Below, piece by piece: positions 36,626 to 45,916 of a DNA stretch of 64,000 bases (position 1 is the stretch's first letter; every line of letters starts with the position of its first letter). The notes beneath the pieces are model-generated. The model saw only the letters and a program-made list of their open reading frames with translations, was not told the DNA's origin and searched no databases. The translations under genes and the position numbers were made by a program. This DNA is from Cytophagales bacterium. GTDB lineage: Bacteria; Bacteroidota; Bacteroidia; Cytophagales; 172606-1. The DNA lies in the NCBI GenBank assembly GCA_030446715.1, contig JAUJMU010000005.1, forward strand, positions 329,709-393,708. Direction: 5' to 3'.

Positions 36626-37558
36626 TTAAGACATTTCCGTCCCGGTTTTCGCCCATCTGGCCTCTTGCCGGAACTGGCCCGGGGTCTTATGTACCTGTTT
36701 CTTGAAGAAGCTGCTGAAGTAAGCCGGCTCTTCAAATCCCAGCCCGTAGGCAATCTCGGCAATGTCCCAGTCCGAGTGGCTGAGCAGGATTTTGGCTTCC
36801 CGTAGTAGTCGTTCACTGATGCACTGGGAAGTGGTTTTTCCAAGTGTAGCCTTCAGGGCCCGGTTTAAATGATTGAGGTGCAGGCCGAATTGCCGGGCAA
36901 AATCCTGCGGCTTTCGCAGTTGTATCCCGGCACCGGGAGCCTCCAGCGGGAATTGCAGTTCGAGCAGTTCCTGGAACAGGGACGCAATCCGGGCGTTGGC
37001 AGGGGTAGCGGGAGCGGCAACTACCGGCGCCGGACTTATCTTCATGACCAGGTGGACCAGTTCGTAGACCAGGTTGCGCAGCAAATCCCATTTATAGGCG
37101 TAACCAGAGGCCAGTTCGGTTTCCATCGCCTGGTAGATTGAGAGCACCTGCACTACCTGGGCGTCACTCAGAAAATAGACCGGATGACTGGCAGGGTCAA
37201 ACACCGGGTATTGCCTGATCGGTCCAAACGCGTGAAAGAAGCCCTCCGTGAGGATGCAGGCGTATTCGGAGGGCTCCTCGTCAAGCCATTCCAACTGGTA
37301 AGGAATCAGGGGACTGGCAAAGAGCAATGCGTTTTGGGTAATCTCAATCGTTTTGTCGGCAAAGTAGCACCGGCTCCGGCCCAGGATGAGCTTGATTTTG
37401 TAAAAAGCCTTCCGGTGGAAAGGCGTTGGAATGAGGTGCCCCCCTACCCAATGCCCCATTTTATACACGTTAAAATGTCCAGGTTCCTGCCCTGAACCGC
37501 CGGGTAAGAGTTGTCGCTTCTTGGCGTAGAATTCTTCCAGGCTTTCGGTATGTTGCAT
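36626..37558 (-). CDS. AraC-family transcription regulator divergent from aldo/keto reductase
   Basis: The 310-residue protein starts at MQHTESLEEFYAKKRQLLPG. An N-terminal cupin-like region (FYKIKLILGRSRCYFADKTI) precedes the AraC domain (KPQDFARQFGLHLNHLNRALKATLGK; SDWDIAEIAYGLGFEEPAYFSSFFKKQVHKTPGQFRQ). It faces the aldo/keto reductase gene across 216 bp, the usual arrangement for an activator and its target. Confidence 0.9.
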   Translation of the reverse strand: MQHTESLEEFYAKKRQLLPGGSGQEPGHFNVYKMGHWVGGHLIPTPFHRKAFYKIKLILGRSRCYFADKTIEITQNALLFASPLIPYQLEWLDEEPSEYACILTEGFFHAFGPIRQYPVFDPASHPVYFLSDAQVVQVLSIYQAMETELASGYAYKWDLLRNLVYELVHLVMKISPAPVVAAPATPANARIASLFQELLELQFPLEAPGAGIQLRKPQDFARQFGLHLNHLNRALKATLGKTTSQCISERLLREAKILLSHSDWDIAEIAYGLGFEEPAYFSSFFKKQVHKTPGQFRQEARWAKTGTEMS

Positions 37559-37774
37559 GACTACGAGGAACAAGTCTATGAAATAAATATCCGTAGGGAG
37601 TAGGCGAATCCCGATGCGGGCAGTGGCGCAAAAATGCCGCTTTCTTCCGCTACCCGGCAAAGATTGAACGCCAATTGTTTGATTCCTGATAGCATCGGTT
37701 TCAAAATTGATACCTCTGCCTGGGCCTTTCCGTCCATTTTTGCAACCGGATACTTCAAACCCCGATATTAACGC

Positions 37775-38866
37775 ATGAATCTGGCCTCTTACAGAACCCT
37801 TGGAAAATCCGGTTTGCGGATCAGCCCGCTCACGCTGGGCACAATGACTTTCGGGCAGGAATGGGGGTGGGGGGCAACGCCTGACGAAGCAGCCGCCATG
37901 CTGGCGTACTACCTGGAAAGGGGCGGAAACAGCATTGATACGGCCAACGTCTACACCAAGGGCCATTCGGAAAAAATCATTGGCAACTTTATCCGGGGAA
38001 AAACCGTGCGGCGGGATTTCCTGGTGCTGTCCACCAAGTTTTTCTGCAACCTCTACCCGGGAGACCCCAACGGTGGCGGTACCAGCCGGAAAACCATCAT
38101 TTCCTCCCTGGAAAATTCCCTCCGCCGGCTCGGGACCGACTACGTGGACCTGTACTGGATGCACGCCTTCGATCCGCACACGCCTATTGAGGAAACCTTA
38201 TCGGCGCTGGACGACCTGGTCCGGAGCGGTAAAGTGCGTTACATTGCCGTATCCGATACGCCGGCATGGAAAGTAGCCCAGGCCCAGGTGCTGGCGCAAC
38301 TCAGGGGCTGGTCAGCGTTTATCGGACTGCAAGCAGAGTACTCCCTGCTGGAGCGGACCGCGGAAGGGGAACTCATCCCGATGGCCGGGGAACTGGGACT
38401 GGGCGTGATGTCCTGGTCGCCGCTCAAAGAGGGAATCCTGAGCGGCAAGTACACCCGGGAGCACCACCAGCAACCGCAAAGCGGGCGGGATACCTCCCGC
38501 ATCCAACCGCAGCTGAACGCCCGGACGTACGCCGTCCTGGACCGCTTGCGGGAACTGTCCACCCAAACCAACGCTACGCCGGCGGCAATCGCCCTGGCCT
38601 GGGTGATGGGCAAGCCTTTCATCGCTTCTACGCTGCTGGGAGCCCGTACCCTTGCCCAACTGAAGCAGAACCTGGAAGCATTGGCCGTCGCCTTGCCGCC
38701 CGGGTCGGTTGCCGCCCTGGATGCGATCACCGAACCGGTGCTCAACTTCCCGGTGCCTTTCCTGCGCAGTGGCGTGCAACACCTGGCCCAAGCCGGGACA
38801 ACTGTCAACGGCCTGCCTTCCCCGGTACCGGCCCTGTTGCCCGCCAATGACAGCGAGGTATACTGA
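37775..38866 (+). CDS. Aldo/keto reductase
   Basis: The 363-residue protein is a (beta/alpha)8 NADPH-dependent aldo/keto reductase. LGLKSG-like start (YRTLGKSGLRISPLTLGTMT), catalytic Asp and Tyr in SIDTANVYTKG, Lys in VLSTKFFCN, and His in LYWMHAFDPHTPIEE form the tetrad. EAEYSLLERTAEGELIPMA and WSPLKEGILSGKYT are typical of the AKR11/YajO-like branch. Regulated probably by the divergent AraC protein. Confidence 0.92.
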   Translation: MNLASYRTLGKSGLRISPLTLGTMTFGQEWGWGATPDEAAAMLAYYLERGGNSIDTANVYTKGHSEKIIGNFIRGKTVRRDFLVLSTKFFCNLYPGDPNGGGTSRKTIISSLENSLRRLGTDYVDLYWMHAFDPHTPIEETLSALDDLVRSGKVRYIAVSDTPAWKVAQAQVLAQLRGWSAFIGLQAEYSLLERTAEGELIPMAGELGLGVMSWSPLKEGILSGKYTREHHQQPQSGRDTSRIQPQLNARTYAVLDRLRELSTQTNATPAAIALAWVMGKPFIASTLLGARTLAQLKQNLEALAVALPPGSVAALDAITEPVLNFPVPFLRSGVQHLAQAGTTVNGLPSPVPALLPANDSEVY

Positions 38867-38946
38867 CGGGTTTAGTTCCTATTGACGAAGGGGCAGAAAA
38901 TGCCTCCGCTTTCACAATTTTTCTCCAGCCAAATACAACCCCGCCC

Positions 38947-39564
38947 ATGAATGTAAAAACCGCCTACGACCAATGGTCTTCCCAGTACGACACCCAGCCC
39001 AACAAAACCAGGGACCTGGAGGCCGCCGCCTTGCGCGAAACGCTGGCCGGCATGCATTTTACCCATTGCCTGGAAGCCGGCTGCGGGACTGGAAAAAATA
39101 CCGAGTGGCTGCTTGATGTTGCCACCAAAATTACCGCCCTTGATTTCTCCGCCGGCATGCTGGCAAAAGCAAGGGCCCGAATTCCATCGCCCCGGGTGGC
39201 ATTCGTGGAGGCAGATCTGCTCGGGGAGTGGCAGTTTGCCGTTGGCAGCTATGACCTGATCGTCTTCAGCCTGGTGCTGGAGCATGTTAAGGACCTGGAC
39301 GCCCTCTTCCGGAAGGCGTCCGGCGTCTGTAAGCCCGGGGGGTACGTGGGCGAGTTGCACCCATTCAAACAATACGGCGGCTCCAAGGCCCGCTTCCAGA
39401 CGGGGGAGGGAACGCAGGTGGTCACTTGCTATACTCACCACGTTTCCGACTTTGCGCAGGCGGCCACGCGCAACGGATTTTCCCTCGTCAGCATCAGCGA
39501 ATACTTCGATGACCAGGACCGTGCAACGATTCCCCGAATCCTGATCCTGCTGCTTGCGAAATAA
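38947..39564 (+). CDS. Class I SAM-dependent methyltransferase
   Basis: The 205-residue protein shows motif I (CLEAGCGTGKNTEWLL), motif post-I (ITALDFSAGMLAKA), the acidic FVEADLLGEW, and motif IV/V (YDLIVFSLVLEHVKDLDALF). YDQWSSQYDTQPNKTRDLEA is a typical N-terminus for small-molecule methyltransferases of the UbiE/BioC sort. It lies 80 bp after the reductase and may be co-transcribed. Substrate unknown. Confidence 0.9.
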   Translation: MNVKTAYDQWSSQYDTQPNKTRDLEAAALRETLAGMHFTHCLEAGCGTGKNTEWLLDVATKITALDFSAGMLAKARARIPSPRVAFVEADLLGEWQFAVGSYDLIVFSLVLEHVKDLDALFRKASGVCKPGGYVGELHPFKQYGGSKARFQTGEGTQVVTCYTHHVSDFAQAATRNGFSLVSISEYFDDQDRATIPRILILLLAK

Positions 39565-39616
39565 TCCGCTTCGCACTTGAGCATCGGCCGAATGCGCATA
39601 ATCTTCAAATACAAGT

Positions 39617-39829
39617 TTGAGCTTTATTCATATCCCCATGCTTGACCGTTTTTTCCCCGGGGATGACGTGGAAGCCCACAAAGAACCATTGAACCAATAC
39701 GCTCCCGCCGGACGGCTTGGCCAGCCGGAAGAGGTTACGCGATTGGTTTTATGGTTAAGCAGCCCGGCCGCTTCTTTTGTAACCGGTGAATATATTTTGG
39801 TGGATGGTGGGCTAGCCATTGGGGGCAAC
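39617..39829 (+). pseudogene. SDR C-terminal fragment
   Basis: RLGQPEEVTRLVLWLSSPAA followed by SFVTGEYILVDGGLAIGG is the C-terminal signature of a classical SDR; the Rossmann half and active site are absent. The open frame then continues without a stop through non-SDR sequence into the next gene. It is a deletion remnant. Confidence 0.85.
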
Positions 39830-39958
39830 GATCAATCATCAACCTATGCTCAGCTAAGAGGTGGGACGATGACTCTCAGAAATGATTTTATAGCGATCTG
39901 CCCGCTCAACTCACTCAATCCCATTCACACCATCCCACTAATTACCACGACTCGCATT

Positions 39959-40261
39959 ATGATTTTCATTACCCAACTTCTTTACGTGAAGGAGGACCAG
40001 GGCGAAGTCTTCCGGCAATTTGAAGCCCTTGCCATTCCCATTATCGGGAAGTACAATGGAAAGCTTTTGCTCCGCATCAAGCCCGGGCACGACAGCGTCA
40101 TTGAAGCCAATATGGAGGTGCCTTACGAGATTCATTTGGTATCTTTTGCATCAGAAGACGATTTTGAGAACTTCAAACGGGATGAGGAGCGAAAACAATT
40201 TCTGTACCTGAAAGACCAGTCCATCCGGGAAGCCATTCTTATTCAGGGAGCCCGGCTGTAG
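39959..40261 (+). CDS. DUF1330/YCII-like small protein
   Basis: The 100-residue protein begins MIFITQLLYVKEDQGEVFRQ and contains a ferredoxin-like pattern (EALAIPIIGKYNGKLLLRIK; PYEIHLVSFASEDDFENFKR). Such small alpha/beta proteins are common next to SDR and AraC genes in this phylum; a function is not known. The start is set by the domain boundary since the reading frame is open further upstream. It ends before a strong bidirectional hairpin. Confidence 0.7.
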   Translation: MIFITQLLYVKEDQGEVFRQFEALAIPIIGKYNGKLLLRIKPGHDSVIEANMEVPYEIHLVSFASEDDFENFKRDEERKQFLYLKDQSIREAILIQGARL

Positions 40262-40330
40262 CCTTTCATACCTGATCCGTATTGGCATTCATCTGGTTTT
40301 AATACGGTACTGGTCCGGCTAAAATACTGC

Positions 40331-40384
40331 CTTTAACCGGCTCAATGGGTACCAACCGTTTGGTACCCATTGAGCCGGTTAAAG
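40331..40384. terminator. Perfect 25-bp hairpin between convergent genes
   Basis: The left arm 40331-40355 (CTTTAACCGGCTCAATGGGT and on) and right arm 40360-40384 are exact reverse complements with a 4-nt loop. It sits between the convergent 39959-40261 gene and the AraC gene ending at 40402, so a two-way terminator is likely. The stem is much longer and more perfect than needed, so a recent palindromic insertion is possible too. Confidence 0.75.
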
Positions 40385-40401
40385 GAAAAACTGGTGTATG
40401 A

Positions 40402-41385
40402 TCAGGCCTTTACCTGGTTGGGCGACACGCCGAACTTTTTCTTGAATGCACTGCTGAAATGCGGCAGGGAGGAGTAGCCGAGTTCAAAAGCAATCTCCGT
40501 GGCTGATTTCCGGCCGGCTAAAATATCCTCTTTCGCCAGTCCGAGCCGAACGTCTGCCACGTATTGAAAAGCGGACAAGCCAAACATCTCTTTAAACCCC
40601 TTCTTTAATTTATACTCATTCATGCCGGCTAATTTCGCCAGCTCCGTCAGCGACGGGGGACAAGCCAGGTGTTTGAGCAGGTAGTTACGGGCAAAAGAGA
40701 TCCGCTCTTTGTCATAATCGGTTTTCAGTACGGTTGCCTTTTTACTCAGCACCTTGTCGAAAGATTCTGCCTGCATCACCAGCATCTCAATTGATTTCGA
40801 CAGCAAATACATCCGCTTCAGGGAATCTGCGTAAGGACAGTTCAGCACCGAACCGATGCATTGCCCGATGGAAAAATCAATCGGCAGGTTGGCGTCAGAG
40901 AATGCGGCCGCCTGATCTTTTGCAACCGCATCGGCAAAACGCCGGATGACATCATTGCCGTTACCGGCGATTGTAAAGAAAGCCTCTTTTGAAAACTGGA
41001 CCAGAAACAGGCTCATTTGCAAGTCCTCGTTTTTCATGACCCCTGCTGCTTTTCTGCCGTAGAAAATATTGTGCTGATTGTTTGAAAAGGCAAAGGTTTT
41101 GCTGGTCTCCGGATCGGTCATGGAAACTTTACCTTTCAGGTTGAAGTGCATGGTGACCATCTCCGTGTCACCGCTCCATTCCAGTTCCGCACACTGGTTG
41201 AATCTGCTTTCCGAATGGATCATCCGGATGCCGTCAAAGGTCCACTGCCTGCCCCTGATCTCTCCGTAAGGCAAACAAAAGTGTAACTCATCAGACCGAA
41301 AGCCGCCGGTGTGGAAGTCTTCTGCGGTAAAATCCTGCCGGAAAGCGACCTCCCCTGCTGCAGGGTTTTTTACTTCAAATGACAT
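40402..41385 (-). CDS. AraC-family transcription regulator
   Basis: The 327-residue protein starts at MSFEVKNPAAG, supported by AGGAG 5 bp upstream of the ATG. The C-terminal AraC domain is clear (PSLTELAKLAGMNEYKLKKGFKEMFG; KSATEIAFELGYSSLPHFSSAFKKKFGVSPNQV). The N-terminal 200 residues are beta-rich and match the family that regulates siderophore or exporter genes (PchR-like), including a short FYGRKAAGVM stretch. It is divergent from the FAD monooxygenase across about 200 bp. Confidence 0.9.
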   Translation of the reverse strand: MSFEVKNPAAGEVAFRQDFTAEDFHTGGFRSDELHFCLPYGEIRGRQWTFDGIRMIHSESRFNQCAELEWSGDTEMVTMHFNLKGKVSMTDPETSKTFAFSNNQHNIFYGRKAAGVMKNEDLQMSLFLVQFSKEAFFTIAGNGNDVIRRFADAVAKDQAAAFSDANLPIDFSIGQCIGSVLNCPYADSLKRMYLLSKSIEMLVMQAESFDKVLSKKATVLKTDYDKERISFARNYLLKHLACPPSLTELAKLAGMNEYKLKKGFKEMFGLSAFQYVADVRLGLAKEDILAGRKSATEIAFELGYSSLPHFSSAFKKKFGVSPNQVKA

Positions 41386-41592
41386 TGCTCCTTTTTCTGT
41401 AAGTGATAATCCATTTCCTGTAACTCCCGGCAGGTGAACTAAACCTAGTTTTGAAACATCAGCTGTAACGCAGCCAAAGCGGTACCCGCGATCCTGTTCC
41501 GAACCCATGTACCAAAGGCAAGATATGCGTTACGGCGTTCATTCAATCCTCTGAGGAAAAATAAGGAGCAAAACTTTTGCTCATCCCAAAAC

Positions 41593-42786
41593 ATGAAAAC
41601 CAGAAAAGCAATCATCATTGGCGCCGGCATTTCGGGTCCGGCCATGGCATTACAGCTCAGAAGAATCGGTATAGAGTCCGTTGTGTACGAAGGCCGCTCC
41701 CATTCAGACACCAGCGAAGGGGTTTTTCTCGGCCTCACGCCCAACGGGCAAAATGCCGTGCGGGATCTGGTCGACCTCACCCTCCTGCGGGAAAAGTATA
41801 CGCCGGGCAAAATGGAATTTTACAATGCCCTCAACCGCAAGATCGGCCAACTGGACACGGCCCGGCAACGGGAGCAGTTCGGGGCCGAAACCATCCAGCT
41901 CAAAAGGGGTAAACTCAACGGTCTGCTCCGGCAGGCGGCCCTTGCGCAAAAAATACCCATCTGCACGGGCAAAAAACTCACCAGCCTCCGGCAAACGGGT
42001 AACGGCGTATCGGTGACCTTTGCTGACGGCACGGGTGACGCGGCCGACCTGCTGATTGGCTGTGACGGCGTGCATTCAGCTACCCGTAAACTGCTCTTTC
42101 CCGGCGCCCCCCTGCCCCGCTACACGGGTCTGCTCTCTACCGGGGCATACGCCCGCCTGCCGGGCATGGAATCCCTCTTCGGCGCCATTCATATGGTGTT
42201 CGGGGAAAAAGCCTTTTTTGCCTACGCCGTTTCCAATCAGGGCGAGGTGTGGTGGTTCAACAACTACCGTCGGGCTGAGGAACCTTCTCCGGGCGAGGTG
42301 GAAGGCGAACTCACGGCAGAAATCAAACGCCGGCTGCTGCAACTGCACCGCAACGACCCCCACCCGATCAGGGCTATCATTGCGGCGACTGATGCCATTG
42401 CTGCCTATCCGGTTTACGAACTGCCGTTCCTGGAACGGTGGCATCGGGGGGCTGCATGTTTGGTGGGCGACGCTGCCCATGCTACCTCTCCCCACATCGG
42501 GCAGGGCGCCTCGCTGGCCCTTGAGGACACAGTCGTGCTGGCCAGGTGCCTCCGCGACATTCCCGACGCGGAAAGGGCCTTTGCCGCTTTCGAGGCCCGC
42601 CGGCAGGAACGGGTGCGGCGGATTGTGCAACAGGCCCGCAAAGTCGGCGACAATAAAACCTCACCCGGTAAAATCGGGCAGTTCCTCCGCGACCTGCTAC
42701 TGCCCTTTTTCGTACGGAGAGAAGCTAAAAAGTCAAATTGGGTCTACGCCTACCGGGAGGACTGGCTGCGGCCCGTAACGGGTTAA
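41593..42786 (+). CDS. FAD-dependent monooxygenase (PHBH fold, TetX/UbiH-like)
   Basis: The 397-residue protein has the three group A flavin monooxygenase motifs: GAGISGPAMALQLRRIGIES at the N-terminus, DLLIGCDGVHSATRKLL in the middle and LVGDAAHATSPHIGQGASLA near residue 295. It hydroxylates an aromatic or polyketide-like substrate using NAD(P)H and O2; some members inactivate tetracyclines, but nothing here proves that. The AraC gene next door is divergent and a plausible regulator. Confidence 0.92.
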   Translation: MKTRKAIIIGAGISGPAMALQLRRIGIESVVYEGRSHSDTSEGVFLGLTPNGQNAVRDLVDLTLLREKYTPGKMEFYNALNRKIGQLDTARQREQFGAETIQLKRGKLNGLLRQAALAQKIPICTGKKLTSLRQTGNGVSVTFADGTGDAADLLIGCDGVHSATRKLLFPGAPLPRYTGLLSTGAYARLPGMESLFGAIHMVFGEKAFFAYAVSNQGEVWWFNNYRRAEEPSPGEVEGELTAEIKRRLLQLHRNDPHPIRAIIAATDAIAAYPVYELPFLERWHRGAACLVGDAAHATSPHIGQGASLALEDTVVLARCLRDIPDAERAFAAFEARRQERVRRIVQQARKVGDNKTSPGKIGQFLRDLLLPFFVRREAKKSNWVYAYREDWLRPVTG

Positions 42787-43115
42787 ACCTGATCTCCCCC
42801 ATCACCTTGCCAAAGCACCCTGCCCAAAGCAGCTCCCTCTGACGAGGTCAGTTCCAAAACCGGCTTCGGAAAGGGCAGAAAAAAGTATCATCCAACTGCA
42901 CTGCACCAAAGGCCCGGATCAACTTTTTTTTGTCCGCCACCCGGGTGCGTTAGAATTGAAAAAGCATTTGATTGCATGCCGCATAGCGAAAAAAGGAGGA
43001 AATTTATTTCCCACTGCTGACATAGGGCTGTCACCTGCCTTGCTTTTCTTTGCAGGGCAATTATGTGAACCGGTCAGGCGTGCACTCGGTACCCCGGCCA
43101 CAACCCCTTTGAGCT
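42787..43115. other. Intergenic stretch, no supported gene
   Basis: About 330 bp without a convincing frame on either strand. It presumably holds the promoter of the DJ-1/PfpI gene; no clear TAnnTTTG box was picked out. Confidence 0.5.
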
Positions 43116-43715
43116 ATGAAAAACCGAACCTGCGCCCTTTTTTTGTTTGACGGCTATGCCGACTGGGAACCGGCCCTGGCTATTGCCGGCCTCAGCCAGT
43201 ACAGCGACGTTGCCATCCAGACTTTCTCTCTAACCGGCAAACCTGTTACTTCAATGGGTGGTCTGGAAGTGAGACCGCAAAAAGCGCTGCCGGAAATGCG
43301 GGCTGATGCCACTGACTTACTGCTGATTCCCGGGGGCGACGCCTGGGAACAGGAGGGTGGTGCGAACCAGGAAATCGGGCCGCTGGTAATGGAGCTGAGG
43401 CGAAAGCAAAAGCCGGTAGCCGCCATTTGCGGGGCTACCATCCTGCTGGGTAACTTAGGTTTACTCGACGCGATCCCGCACACCAGCAATGGCCCCGGCT
43501 ACCTGGACGGACACTGCCCGACGTATCAGGGACAATCTTTTTACCAGCACCAGCCCTGCGTCTCGGCTGAGGGCATCATCACGGCCAACGGAGCGGCCAT
43601 GACTGAGTTTGCCGGTGAGATTTATAAACACTTCCGCGTTTTTGACCAGGCTACCCTTGAAGGGGTGCTGGAAATGTACAAAAGCGGGGGCATGGTGAAT
43701 AAACTCCGTGCTTAG
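43116..43715 (+). CDS. DJ-1/PfpI family protein
   Basis: The 199-residue protein has the nucleophile elbow VAAICGATILLGNLG with Cys105, the Glu in FDGYADWEPALAI that pairs with it, and LLLIPGGDAWEQ. The family includes glyoxalase III, deglycase-like and amidotransferase-related enzymes acting on reactive carbonyls. It is followed 43 bp later by a VOC protein and then a methyltransferase on the same strand. Confidence 0.9.
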   Translation: MKNRTCALFLFDGYADWEPALAIAGLSQYSDVAIQTFSLTGKPVTSMGGLEVRPQKALPEMRADATDLLLIPGGDAWEQEGGANQEIGPLVMELRRKQKPVAAICGATILLGNLGLLDAIPHTSNGPGYLDGHCPTYQGQSFYQHQPCVSAEGIITANGAAMTEFAGEIYKHFRVFDQATLEGVLEMYKSGGMVNKLRA

Positions 43716-43758
43716 GGCGACAACGCCCCTTTTCTTGCCGTAACCAAACCAGATCCCT

Positions 43759-44160
43759 ATGTACGATTCACCAATGCCCACTTTATCCATTCCGGCGGGT
43801 CATCAGCCCCTCATGCCTTACCTGATCCTGCGGGATGCGGCCCGTTTCAAAACCTTCGTGGAAAGCGTTTTCGGCGCCCACCAAACCGCCCTCTATCCCC
43901 GGGAAGACGGCACCATCGTGCACGCCGAAGTGCAACTTCAGGGCTGTACCGTGATATTCGGTGAAAGCAAAAATACCTGGCCGCCCCGGACGGCGGGCCT
44001 CTACCTGTATGTGCCTGACGTGGATGAAACGTTCCAAAAAGCACTGGCCCACGGGGTTCAATCCGTAATGCCGGTGGCCGAGAAAGACTACGGCCGGAGT
44101 GGCGGCGTGCAGGCCCCCTGCGGCAACGTCTGGTGGCTCACGCAACTCTCCGCTTCCTGA
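43759..44160 (+). CDS. VOC-superfamily protein (PhnB/glyoxalase-like)
   Basis: The 133-residue protein shows the PhnB-like VOC pattern: PYLILRDAARFKTFVESVFG, AEVQLQGCTVIFGESKNTWP, LYLYVPDVDETFQKALAHG and a C-terminal APCGNVWWLTQL. Members bind metals or small molecules and often detoxify or modify aldehydes or antibiotics. Start 43774 (MPTLSIPAG) is an alternative. Confidence 0.85.
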   Translation: MYDSPMPTLSIPAGHQPLMPYLILRDAARFKTFVESVFGAHQTALYPREDGTIVHAEVQLQGCTVIFGESKNTWPPRTAGLYLYVPDVDETFQKALAHGVQSVMPVAEKDYGRSGGVQAPCGNVWWLTQLSAS

Positions 44161-44171
44161 CCTCGCTCTCA

Positions 44172-44831
44172 ATGGATCCAAACACGCTTAAACAAATTGC
44201 CGCCCAGCTCCGAAAACCGGAAGGGGAAATGGCCGCGCAGGTAGGCGAAAAAATGAACGAAGGCAACCGGCTGCTCAACCTGCGGACGATTGGCCGGCTA
44301 TCGGTGTCATCAGGGGACCACATCCTGGAAATAGGTATGGGAAACGGCTCTTTTGTGCCGGTTATCCTCTCGGTCGCCCCTACGGTCCGCTACACGGGTT
44401 GTGACTACTCACCGGAAATGGTCGGGCAAGCCCTTGCCCGTAACCAGGTTGCAGTGGAGAACGGAAGAGCCCGTTTCCTGGTCGGGGATGCCGGGTCGCT
44501 GCCGTTCCCCGAAAGCCATTTTGACAAAGTGCTTACGGTGAACACGATTTACTTTTGGGAGCAGCCGGAGGCGGTACTTGCCGGGCTATACCGGGTGCTC
44601 AAGCCGGGCGGCACGTTGCTCATTGGTCTCCGGCCCAAAGCCTCCATGCAGCACTACCCTTTTGTGTCCTACGGCTTCCGGCTCTACGATGCGGGCGAGG
44701 TTACGCGCCTGCTCCCGGCTGCCGGCTTCCGGGTACTCAGTACCGAAGAGGAGCAGGAGCCCGACCAGGAGATTGGCGGGCAACCCGTACGGGTAGACGG
44801 CCTGGTGGCGGTTGCCCAAAAACCGGGCTGA
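44172..44831 (+). CDS. Class I SAM-dependent methyltransferase
   Basis: The 219-residue protein starts MDPNTLKQIAAQLRKPEGEM and has motif I ILEIGMGNGSFVPVIL, post-I YTGCDYSPEMVGQA, FLVGDAGSLPFPESHFDKVL and YRVLKPGGTLLIGLRP, the UbiE/Methyltransf_11 layout. It starts 12 bp after the VOC stop, so the three genes from 43116 likely form one operon. Confidence 0.9.
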   Translation: MDPNTLKQIAAQLRKPEGEMAAQVGEKMNEGNRLLNLRTIGRLSVSSGDHILEIGMGNGSFVPVILSVAPTVRYTGCDYSPEMVGQALARNQVAVENGRARFLVGDAGSLPFPESHFDKVLTVNTIYFWEQPEAVLAGLYRVLKPGGTLLIGLRPKASMQHYPFVSYGFRLYDAGEVTRLLPAAGFRVLSTEEEQEPDQEIGGQPVRVDGLVAVAQKPG

Positions 44832-44989
44832 TTGCATCTCGCCGGGGCGCAAAGCGGCTACGGGTGCGAACCGCTGCCCGATTGAAGCGCTCTCTCCTAT
44901 TTATGCGCTGCGCCTGAATCAGTCTGCGCGGCCTTGGGAGCACATTGAAAGGGAATTTCAAATCAAACCTCAATGCATACGAATGAAAA

Positions 44990-45903
44990 TTAGCGGTACC
45001 CAGTGGCATCGGCGGGTTTGCCCGCATCCTGTACTTCGACGACGTACCGCCAGGCGTCGGGCTGCGAACCGTCCAGGTCGGTGAAGCCGTACACCCCGGA
45101 CAACTCTCCACTGGAGAGGGAAAGGCCGTTGTAGCGGGCCACGGCCGGGTCAGCGGCCAGGGCGGCTACGGCCCGGCCGACGTAGCGGGGCGTCTCGGAG
45201 ATGACAAAGTGCGGCTCCTTTTCGAGGGCGTCTTGCCATTTGGCTTCGCTTACGCCATATGTGTCCAGCATAATCTCCGAGCGCAGCAGCCCGGCGTCAG
45301 CGACAGGGCCGTGCAGCCGTGGGGCTCCAGTTCCTTAGCCTGCGCCCAGGCCAGGCGGATAACGGAAGTTTTGGCCAGGTCATAAAAGGCCGACAGCCGG
45401 TAGTGCGTCTGGTTGTAGGCGGCCGTGCCGTCGGTGACTTCCACCAGCAGGCCGCCCCGGTTCCGGATGAGCAGCGGCAGGGCAAAGTGGCTCGTGATCA
45501 GGTGTGTGTCAACCGCCAGCCGGAGCATCCGAAGTCCGTTTTCCAGCGAATGTTCCCAGATGGGTTTGTGCCATTCGACCAGGAACTCGCCGCCCCAGAT
45601 GTCGTTGACCAGCACGTCGAGCCGGCCGCTTTCTTTTTCGATCCGTGCGACCAGTTCGCGTACCTGCTCCGGTACCAGGTGGTCGGTGGGCACGGAAATG
45701 CCTTTGCCGCCGGCTTCAGTCACCAGTTGGGCCGTTTCCTCAATCGTTTCGGGTAGGTTGTATTCCGACCGCCGGCCTTTGGTAGACCGGCCGGTCACGT
45801 ACACGGTAGCCCCGGCGGCGCCCAGCTCTACGGCAATGCCGCGGCCGGCGCCCCGGGTCGCCCCGGCTACCAGGGCTACTTTACCAGTTAATGGTTTTTT
45901 CAT
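44990..45903 (-). pseudogene. SDR family oxidoreductase with one frameshift
   Basis: Starting MKKPLTGKVALVAGATRGAG (ATG 45903), the protein follows the SDR pattern to SAFYDLAKTSVIRLAWAQAK and TALSLTPG. At about 45282 one G seems missing from an expected TGG codon; the next frame continues LRSEIMLDTYGVSEAKWQDA and ETPRYVGRAVAALAADPAVA to the stop at 44990. Both halves are well conserved, so the break is either very recent or a base-calling error. The Tyr-x-x-x-Lys motif appears as YDLAK. Confidence 0.8.
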
Positions 45904-45916
45904 CGTATGATCTCTT

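Noticed and set aside
41593-42786. Calling the FAD monooxygenase a tetracycline-inactivating TetX
   Set aside because: The general flavin monooxygenase motifs are shared by many enzymes and nothing specific to TetX was seen.
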